Shown here: piece by piece, positions 6,001 through 8,873 of the stretch
How the letters are laid out: every line of letters starts with the position of its first letter
How positions within the stretch are numbered: position 1 is the stretch's first letter
Assembly: GCA_964640225.1 (NCBI GenBank)
Contig: CAZXFI010000021.1
Location: 1-8,873, forward strand
From: JAGLWW01 sp964640225
Lineage (GTDB): Archaea; Aenigmatarchaeota; Aenigmatarchaeia; PWEA01; JAGHBM01
DNA length: 8,873 nucleotides
Direction: 5' to 3'
The notes under the pieces: model-generated
Told to the model about the DNA's origin: nothing
Database searches by the model: none
Seen by the model: only the letters and a program-made list of their open reading frames with translations
Program-made: the position numbers and the translations under genes

Positions 6001-8873
6001 TGTTTGTTGTCTCCTCGCTTTCGCGGTAAACAAAAACTCCGTACACCTCGTTGTCGTCTCCCTGTATCAGGTGGTTCTGCCCGTCAAAGGTCACGTTGTT
6101 CGCGGAAATGTTTATGCAGTAGGAACGGAAACCAGGTGAAGCTGGGGTTATGTCCTGAATCAGGTAGTAGGTCCCGGGGTCGGTGATGTTGGTGCAGTCG
6201 GTTATAGTGTTCGCACAACCGTCGCTAAGCGGCAGGTAGTCACAGTTGCTTGAGTCGCATCCGGAGGTGTCGTTTTCCACATCATAGACCTGGTCGCAGA
6301 AACCGTCCCGGTCCGTATCCGTGCACGTATCGGAGAATCCGTTGCCCGTGGAGTTGGTCCAGTAATTGCCGCCGATATAGTTTCCCTCGCTGTAAATTCG
6401 AGTCCCGGTCTGGTTGGTGGCGTTCCAGGAATTGTTGTATATGGTTGGGTTGAAATCAACGTTATCTGAGTTATTGAGCAAACAATTGTATATTCTATTT
6501 GCTCCGGAACTTCCCGCATCGTCCAAGTAAATACCAATATTTGTGCTGTTTTCAATTATAGAATTTGTTATGTTGTTTTTATACGAATTGTTTATTACAA
6601 TACCATTCAAATTATATCTTGATTTAATGTTTGTAAGATTGTTTGAGTCTCCTCCTATGAAATATATGCCGGACTGTCCATTATATGAAGAAGTCATGTT
6701 TTCTATTGTATTACCATCAGCGTAATATATCCGAATTCCGTGCTTTTCATTCTCCAATAGAGATATGTTTTTGAATATATTGTAATAGGAAAAATGCCAC
6801 AAATCGGCACCATACTGGTTGTTATTATTTGCCGTTATCGATGTGAAATTGTTGTGGTCTGAAGTATCAATCCACATTCCGTAGTTGTTTTCACTTGTGT
6901 TGATATTTGTAAATGAATTCCAGTGAGAATACTCTACCCATATACCATCATTTGAATTGTTAATTGTATTTACTTTTGTAAAGTTGTTCGAATCCGCATA
7001 ATTAAGGTGGATACCAAAACCGCTTTTGGTTATATTTATATTCAACAAATTATTTGATGATGATGATGACAAACGAATCCCCCGGCTGAAGTTAGTTATT
7101 ATGCAGTTTTTTAATGTATTGTTGTTGGACCCGTCTCCCGTACTATCAAAATGAATACCATAACTGGAATCCTGTCCGCTTATCTCGTTTTCACCGCAGT
7201 CAAAGGTGACGTTGTCAGCTCCGTTGAATTCTATGCAGTGGCCGGAATGGTCGCTCACCGGCGTATCCAATGTCAGTGTTCCCCCATCGCACATAAGTTG
7301 TATTTTGTCGTTGCAATCTGAACAATTGGAACAGGTCGCGGTCTGATAGCAAAAACTGTCGCTCAGGGGCAGGTAATCGCAGGCAACGCTGGTTCCGTTG
7401 GTCAGGTTGTAGGCGTCGTCGCAGAAGCCGTCATGGTCTATGTCCTCGCACGTATCGGAGAAGCCGTTGCCGGTGGAGTTGGTCCAGTAGTTTCCTCCTA
7501 TCCAAAGACCGTTGCCGTGTATTCGCGTGCCGGTCTGGTTTGTGGTGTTAACGTAGTTTTCATTGGTTATCCCGTCTTCTATAAAGAGATTCCTCGTGTT
7601 GTTCAGGAGGCAGTTGAAAATCTGGTTGTACTCCGGGTCGTCAGCCGCCTCCTCGTCCAAATATATCCCGGCTTCGCTGTTATTCTGGAAAACCGAGTTC
7701 CTGATTATATTGCTGTCTGCCTGCCTGCGAATTTGAATTCCGTAATCATTATTGTTGGCAGTCACGTTGGTGAATATATTTGAACTGGAATACCTGGCAA
7801 AAATGCCTATTTGGTTGTTTGACGAGTTTATGTTCGTAAAGTTGGAATTTGTATTGGTCTGCAGGAAAAGGGCGTTGTTTTTCAGGGTAGGGGAGCCGTC
7901 TATGGTTACGTTGGTTATGTTTGACCCGTCAGCGTCGCATAGCACCAGCTGGGAGATAGTCTGGTCCGAAAGCGTAACAGAGTAATTGTAATACTTTATC
8001 GGTCTGTCCCCGGAACCTGTTACGTTATCCACGTAATGGTCGCACTGGGACATTGAGTTCGTGGCTACATATAAGTCGTAAGCAGAATTTTCAGACAAAG
8101 TTGAATCCGTTATGTCGCTGTATTTGGAAAAAAGCAGGTAAAGGCCGTAACCGTTTGAATTTGAAGTCACGTTGGTGATGTTGTTGTAGTCAGAATAAAG
8201 CGTCCTAATGCCTTCGTCTGGACTGGAATAGAAAGTGGAATTTTCTATTTTGTTCCCGCTCGCGTTGTAGAAAATCAGGTTAGCCAAGTTCCAGTCAGAT
8301 ACGTTGCAGTTCCTTACAGTAATGTTTGAAGTCTCGTGGTTTGGACGGTAGGCGTATATGCCGTAAATGCTCACGTCATTTCCCTGTACGACATGCCCCT
8401 GGCAATCCAGAACCACGTTGTTGGCCGAAACATTTATGCAGTAGGAACCGAAATTGGGCGAGGCAGGAGTTATGCTCTGGTTGAGGCGGTAGCTTCCGGA
8501 AGAGGTTATGTCTGTGCAGTCGCTTATGACGTTTTCGGCTTCAACTTTTATCTCGTGCTCGGAGCCCAGAGAGATTTTAAAAGAGGGAAGAACACCGTTG
8601 GAGTCTGTTTGCAGGGTGTCCACAAGCTCAGAGTTGTTGTAAATACTATAGAATGTTTCATCTACTAAACCGCTTATGTTGTAGGTTGCGACCACGCCCG
8701 CAACGCTGGTGTTGGTGTCGTTCCAATGGACAAGGTTCTGAGTCCAGGAAGTGAGCTCTCTTTCCAGTGTTGCCTGTTTGTTTACAGAAGTGTTCAGCCA
8801 TATTCCTCCGATGGTTTCGTTGTTGTAGTTGAACCAGCTGGTGGTATCTCCAAAGTAAATTTGTCTTTCAGCA
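1..8873 (-). CDS. Giant modular surface protein: NosD-type beta-helices, LamG and Ig-like domains (partial, both ends outside window)
   Basis: One minus-strand frame (codons 8872-8870 down to 4-2) runs 2957 codons without a stop; base 8873 and base 1 belong to flanking codons. Start, signal peptide, anchor and stop lie outside. Residue 1 here means the codon at 8872. Order: T1 1-111, beta-helix blocks 112-505, 506-884, 885-1392, 1393-1717 and 1718-1929, T2 1930-2038, two Ig-like/LamG units 2039-2348 and 2349-2651, beta-helix 2652-2931, T3 2932-2957. The protein is rich in Asn, Ser, Thr, Tyr, Ile and Gly and has roughly 170 N-x-S/T sequons, as expected outside the cell. Such proteins usually act in adhesion, matrix formation or surface coating. 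LamG domains suggest ligand or glycan binding, and the helices probably serve as long rigid arms. No enzyme active site was recognised. The full protein must exceed 2957 residues. Family and location are well supported; the precise role is inference. Confidence 0.95.
80..919 (-). other. Beta-helix block 6 (entry type C'), 280 residues
   Basis: The cap repeats block 5: Y-I-T-E-D-T-N-L-T-E-N-I-T-G-C-A-G-T-I-L, Y-I-N-A-S-D-V-T-L-D-C-D-G-H-Y-L-Q-S, G-I-N-N-T-G-F-T-N-V-T-V-K-D-C. Rungs use I-E-N-N-T-V, N-N-I-T-S-N-D-V, S-I-S-N-N-N-V, N-I-T-N-N-I-L, T-I-S-N-N-N-A and similar ladders. The near-identical rung T-I-S-N-N-N-A-T is used twice (at about 220-300). It ends N-N-T-I-T-G-G-S-I and S-F-R-N-T-N-F-T, running into T module 3. 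It is about 68 residues longer than block 5, roughly three rungs. Confidence 0.85.
920..1828 (-). other. Ig-like domain 2, split by an inserted LamG domain
   Basis: Second copy of the same arrangement. N-terminal half (1688-1828): N-T-P-P-K-I-Y-W-E-D-P-T-P-P-D-G-N-V and L-N-T-T-I-T-D-E-L-N-T-S, F-D-W-N. C-terminal half (920-1045): G-L-Y-R-L-Y-H-N-F, L-S-E-G-T-Y-D-Y-T-A-W-A-I-D-S-A-G-N-M-N. At DNA level, 1777-1819 matches 2701-2743 at 40 of 43 bases, so the Ig halves are much better conserved than the LamG cores they enclose. It passes into beta-helix block 6. Confidence 0.75.
1046..1687 (-). other. LamG-type (concanavalin A-like) domain 2, 214 residues
   Basis: Starts G-Y-W-S-F-E-H-Y-N, has Y-G-N-A-I-S-L-D-N-D-T-Y-D-Y-I-N-F, D-F-T-L-T-L-W-V-K-F, K-W-Y-Y-L-V-F-S-A-D and ends L-E-I-D-I-D-E-V-R-L-Y-R-R-V-L-S-E-E-E-I-N-A-S-Y. 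The ends are close to LamG 1, but the core is quite different: no C-T-A-G-C, a different sheet sequence, and a W-Y-Y-L-V-F strand in place of W-Q-H-V-A-A-T. The two probably bind different ligands (inference). Confidence 0.87.
1947..1975 (-). repeat. Exact 29-bp repeat at the end of LamG 1 (partner 1038-1066)
   Basis: Bases 1947-1975 are identical to 1038-1066. They encode E-E-I-N-A-S-Y-N-N at the LamG-to-Ig seam. DNA identity at the seam, next to diverged LamG cores, fits recombination at conserved borders. Confidence 0.75.
1955..2611 (-). other. LamG-type (concanavalin A-like) domain 1, 219 residues
   Basis: Matches the LamG_3 / jelly-roll pattern: G-Y-W-S-F-E at the start, a Y-G-Q-G-L-D-F-D-G-N-N-D-H-V-D-C strand, K-I-T-V-E-A-W-I-K-P, W-Q-H-V-A-A-T-Y-D-G with R-I-Y-I-N-G, and the closing F-N-G-T-I-D-E-V-R-I-Y-N-R-V-L-S-P-E-E-I-N. 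Length is in the normal range for the family. An extra C-T-A-G-C pair lies in the middle. LamG domains of this type bind carbohydrates or protein ligands and often calcium. Ligand unknown. Confidence 0.88.
2759..3085 (-). other. T module copy 2
   Basis: 109 residues, complete in the window, and the reference copy for this module: V-S-R-A-I-T-F, D-W-F-N-Y-N-N-Q-S-S-G, L-W-L-N-S, R-K-L-T-Y-W-N-Q-S-L-I-Q-W-N-D, K-Y-N-I-S-G-L, Y-Y-L-I-Y-N-D-S, S-G-V-L-P-Y-F-T-I and S-E-H-E-I-K-V-E. It bridges beta-helix block 5 and the first Ig-like/LamG unit, so it may cap the helix and orient the next domain. At DNA level 3027-3050 matches 21-44 in copy 3 at 23 of 24 bases. Confidence 0.75.
3086..3721 (-). other. 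Beta-helix block 5 (entry type C), 212 residues
   Basis: The cap reads Y-I-N-E-D-L-N-L-T-K-D-I-T-G-C-T-G-T-I-L, then Y-I-N-A-S-D-V-T-L-D-C-N-N-H-Y-L-Q-S, G-I-N-N-T-G-F-N-N-V-T-I-R-N-C. Rungs follow with strong E-N-x-(I/L) ladders (K-I-E-S-N-N-I, V-T-E-N-T-L, T-V-I-G-N-N-L, F-T-E-N-T-I). The last rung, N-N-T-V-T-G-G-S-V, runs through S-F-R-N-T-N-F-T straight into T module 2. Cap and exit are almost the same as in block 6 (80-919). This is the shortest helix in the window. Confidence 0.85.
3722..3889 (-). repeat. Joint copy 4: GGNYW acidic Ca-type loop, longest tail
   Basis: 56 residues: I-G-G-N-Y-W-T-N-S-T-G-N-G-Y-S-D-T-C, loop D-G-D-T-D-G-F-C-D-E, then an enlarged segment with two extra Cys (W-C-E-P-G-V-N-C-S) before D-R-L-P-L-S-N. 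The Tyr of Y-L-P-L-S is Arg. This is the last such joint; block 5 and block 6 end without one and pass into T modules. Confidence 0.75.
3722..4696 (-). other. Beta-helix block 4 (entry type B'), 325 residues
   Basis: The cap has the same C-x5-C-x2-C-x2-C spacing as block 2 (codons 4690-4652), then S-D-K-I-Q-E-I-C, G-G-T-L-K-L, V-C-I-D-F-N-G-K-D-N-I-T-L-D-C-D-G-N and Y-G-I-Y-L-N-D-T-G-D-G-S-N-Y-N-T-I-K-D-C. Rungs follow with N-N-F-T-D-V, N-V-T-N-I-T-A-K-Y-N-E-Y-G-V and similar. The end is joint copy 4. Fewer rungs than block 2. The cap similarity and order support an A-B / A'-B' tandem duplication. Confidence 0.85.
4697..4840 (-). repeat. Joint copy 3: GGNYW acidic Ca-type loop
   Basis: 48 residues closing block 3, with the loop D-I-D-H-D-G-F-C-D and the end Y-D-Y-L-P-L-S-D. 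Positions 4720-4834 are base-for-base identical to 7381-7495 in joint copy 1. The last Cys before D-Y-L-P-L-S of copies 1 and 2 is Tyr here, so only the Cys pair around the acidic loop is kept. Confidence 0.8.
4720..4834 (-). repeat. Exact 115-bp direct repeat, copy 2
   Basis: Partner of 7381-7495, at the matching place in block 3. Flanking rungs have diverged far more, so identity limited to this segment suggests gene conversion or a recent recombination within an older duplication. Confidence 0.9.
5642..5788 (-). other. NosD-type mid-helix break motif, copy in block 3
   Basis: Cys-Asp-Asn-Tyr-Leu-Tyr-Asn-Val-Thr-G-S-G-G-N-S-I-E-Y-Y-N, then an insertion, S-Q-L-F-L-C-N-A-D-G-S-N and N-I-T-I. 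It aligns residue by residue with the copy in block 1 (7901-8044), apart from Pro replaced by Ser before the Ile. It supports descent of blocks 1 and 3 from one ancestor. Confidence 0.65.
6221..6376 (-). repeat. Joint copy 2: GGNYW acidic Ca-type loop
   Basis: 52 residues closing block 2. The opening I-G-G-N-Y-W-T-N-S-T-G-N-G-F-S-D-T-C and the loop D-T-D-R-D-G-F-C-D match copy 1. The stretch before C-D-Y-L-P-L-S-D is longer and has two extra Cys (S-G-C-D-S-S-N-C-D-Y). At DNA level it is clearly diverged from copies 1 and 3, so it did not take part in the event that made those two identical. Confidence 0.8.
7055..7069 (-). repeat. In-frame trinucleotide run (TCA)5, five serines
   Basis: The plus strand shows five consecutive tga triplets at 7055-7069; on the coding strand these are five TCA serine codons in a row, inside R-L-S-S-S-S-S-N-N. 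The identical codon choice marks it as a short microsatellite. Slippage would add or remove single Ser residues in a turn between rungs without breaking the frame. Confidence 0.8.
7358..7501 (-). repeat. Joint copy 1: GGNYW acidic Ca-type loop
   Basis: 48 residues closing block 1: I-G-G-N-Y-W-T-N-S-T-G-N-G-F-S-D-T-C, then D-I-D-H-D-G-F-C-D-D, then a Y-N-L turn and C-D-Y-L-P-L-S-D. This corresponds to the NosD-family helix end usually written GNYW-S-D-Y...D-x-D-G-D-G-I-G-D-x-P-Y...D-x-Y-P-L. The D-x-D-x-D-G-x-x-D spacing is that of EF-hand-like or thrombospondin type 3 calcium loops. Two Cys flank the loop and could clamp it. Positions 7381-7495 are identical at DNA level to 4720-4834. Confidence 0.8.
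7381..7495 (-). repeat. Exact 115-bp direct repeat, copy 1
   Basis: Bases 7381-7495 match 4720-4834 at all 115 positions, including every synonymous site (offset 2661). The first differences are 7380/4719 (c against t) on one side and 7496/4835 (t against g) on the other. The repeat covers most of the GGNYW joint of block 1. Confidence 0.9.
7901..8044 (-). other. NosD-type mid-helix break motif, copy in block 1
   Basis: The stretch runs from a Cys-Asp-His-Tyr start through N-V-T-G-S-G-D-R-P-I-K-Y-Y-N-Y and S-Q-L-V-L-C-D-A-D-G-S-N to N-V-T-I. It matches the known NosD/CASH-domain pattern in which rungs are interrupted by N-x-V-x-G-x-P-(I/V)-x-Y-(Y/L), then a strand with L-x-x-C-x-N and a renewed N-x-T-(I/V) rung. 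The same element recurs in block 3 at 5642-5788, but not in blocks 2, 4, 5 or 6. Confidence 0.65.
8540..8872 (-). other. T module copy 1 (small beta-rich module, SEHEIKV type)
   Basis: About 111 residues, aligned by eye with copy 2 (2759-3085) and partial copy 3 (1-79). Shared marks in order: R-x-I-x-F, then WFNYNN, a W-L-N strand, L-x-x-W-x-Q-x-L-x-x-W-N-D, Y-N-I-S-G-L, a Tyr-rich strand with Y-N-(N/D)-S, then S-x-G-V-L-P-x-F-x-I and the closing SEHEIKVE. The YNISGL...SEHEIKV half looks like a transthyretin- or Fn3-like beta sandwich of the kind common in archaeal surface proteins. I cannot name a Pfam family with certainty. It is followed directly by beta-helix block 1. Its start lies at the window edge, and a C-type beta-helix probably precedes it, since copies 2 and 3 both follow one. 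Confidence 0.7.

Larger units (their letters stand above)
4697..6220 (-). other. Beta-helix block 3 (entry type A'), 508 residues, longest helix
   Basis: The cap repeats block 1: D-C-T-N-I-T, G-T-Y-Y-L-I-Q-D-I-T-P-A-S-P-G-F, Y-C-I-N-I-S-A-N-N-V-T, then I-T-I-K-N-C-N-I-T-D-W. The Cys of the D-C-Q-G-H strand in block 1 is Gly here (codon 6082-6080, D-G-Q-N-H). The NosD-type break follows at 5642-5788. After it comes a long run of rungs (about 5640-4900) with repeated N-x-(I/L)-x-N-I and G-(I/F/M)-x-(L/M), ending in joint copy 3. It is about 114 residues longer than block 1, as if extra rungs had been gained here or lost there. The middle is strongly AT-rich (23-27% GC in sampled rows) and uses AAT for Asn. 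Confidence 0.85.
6221..7357 (-). other. Beta-helix block 2 (entry type B, Cys-rich cap), 379 residues
   Basis: The cap carries C-x5-C-x2-C-x2-C (codons 7351-7313), then N-D-K-I-Q, G-G-T-L-T-L, H-C-I-E-F-N-G-A-D-N-V-T-F-D-C and S-S-Y-G-I. A first rung opens with T-G-D-G-S-N-N-N-T-L-K-N-C. The remaining rungs repeat a unit like N-N-F-T-x-I-x-x-x-x-N-x-x-G-(I/M)-W-(I/V), with alternating N-x-(F/L)-T-N-I and G-I-(W/Y/H)-(I/L/V) strands. It ends with joint copy 2. Rungs between about 6440 and 7080 are AT-rich compared with the cap and joint. A (TCA)5 run encodes five Ser at 7055-7069. The best match in the window is block 4, which has the same cap. Confidence 0.85.
7358..8539 (-). other. Beta-helix block 1 (entry type A, NosD/PbH1-like), 394 residues
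   Basis: The entry cap reads DCTDITSSGSYRLNQSI, then Y-C-I-N-V-S-A-N-N-V-V-L-D-C-Q-G-H and a first rung with V-R-N-C-N. After it come Asn-ladder rungs of about 22-25 residues with the pattern N-x-(I/F)-x-N-x(5)-N-x-x-G-(I/L)-x-(I/L), typical of PbH1 repeats. A mid-helix break with the NosD-like G-S-G-x-x-(P)-I-x-Y-Y motif lies at 7901-8044. The block ends in the GGNYW acidic joint at 7358-7501. Cys residues in the cap (three before the first rung, one in it) probably form disulfides. Closest relative in the window is block 3, which repeats the same cap, break and joint. Its role is probably structural or ligand-presenting; no catalytic residues were recognised. Confidence 0.85.

Noticed and set aside
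6202..6555. Minus-strand open frame of 117 codons
   Set aside because: Lies in a different minus frame from the long coding frame, across joint 2 and the end of block 2, where GC-rich codons lack stops. Low-complexity, Thr-rich product with no recognisable domain.
7313..7351. Iron-sulfur ferredoxin-type cluster site in the Cys-rich cap
   Set aside because: C-x5-C-x2-C-x2-C lacks the usual final C-P of ferredoxins and sits in an extracellular beta-helix cap; disulfides are more likely. Kept only as a spacing observation.
3722..7501. CRISPR array or satellite, suggested by recurring GTTGTTGTAG-like and GTCGTCGCAG-like words
   Set aside because: Repeats are irregularly spaced and explained by coding: Asn ladders (GTT/ATT on the plus strand) and the four joints. 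No constant repeat-spacer unit.
7433..7783. Plus-strand open frame of 116 codons
   Set aside because: Shadow of block 1 on the opposite strand. The apparent conservation with 4637-5002 comes from the repeated joint DNA, not from a real protein family.
3722..8539. Pectate lyase or other polysaccharide-cleaving enzyme
   Set aside because: The beta-helix fold is shared, but I saw no family-specific catalytic residues, and the uniform Asn-rich rungs look structural.
8336..8668. Plus-strand open frame of 110 codons
   Set aside because: Antisense to the T1/block 1 boundary, which makes a clear modular protein on the other strand.
1..8873. Insertion sequence, phage or conjugative element
   Set aside because: No transposase, integrase, tail-fibre chaperone or inverted terminal repeats seen. 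A phage tail or spike with beta-helices was considered, but LamG-in-Ig units and NosD-type joints fit a cellular archaeal surface protein better.

Overview
The whole 8873-base window is coding. It lies inside one very long gene on the minus strand. The frame whose codons occupy 8872-8870, 8869-8867 and so on down to 4-2 has no stop codon: I translated it row by row and read 2957 consecutive codons. Neither the start nor the stop codon is in the window, so an ORF caller that requires them would miss it. There is no intergenic DNA, RNA gene, promoter, terminator, CRISPR array or recognisable mobile element. Open frames on the plus strand and in the other minus frames are shadows of this gene.

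The product is a giant, modular, secreted or surface-displayed protein. From the N-terminal side (right end of the window) to the C-terminal side (left end) it reads: T1 (small beta-rich module) - helix A (block 1) - helix B (block 2) - helix A' (block 3) - helix B' (block 4) - helix C (block 5) - T2 - Ig-like with LamG inserted - Ig-like with LamG inserted - helix C' (block 6) - T3 (cut by the window edge). The six helix blocks are right-handed parallel beta-helices of the NosD/PbH1 type, made of Asn-rich rungs of about 22-25 residues. Blocks 1-4 each end in a conserved joint with an acidic D-x-D-x-D-G-F-C-D loop, probably a calcium site clamped by a disulfide. The LamG domains are the likely glycan- or ligand-binding parts. 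Hand counting gives roughly 170 N-x-S/T sequons, which fits an N-glycosylated archaeal surface protein.

Organism: the NosD-type joint, the LamG-in-Ig arrangement, the SEHEIKV-ending module and the Asn/Ser/Thr-rich composition point to an uncultivated archaeon, perhaps a DPANN lineage or a related euryarchaeal group. This is a judgement from protein style. A bacterium with archaeal-type surface proteins cannot be excluded.

The gene records its own growth by duplication. A-B and A'-B' look like a tandem duplication of about 2.3-2.5 kb, and their internal joints share an exact 115-bp direct repeat. Two Ig/LamG units stand in tandem, and the C-T pair occurs twice, with a third T at the N-terminal side. 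Base composition is a mosaic: joints and caps are GC-rich (58-62% in sampled rows) while some rung stretches fall to 23-27%, with matching synonymous codon shifts. There is no sign of a defence system or enzyme pathway; what stands out is the architecture of this giant protein.
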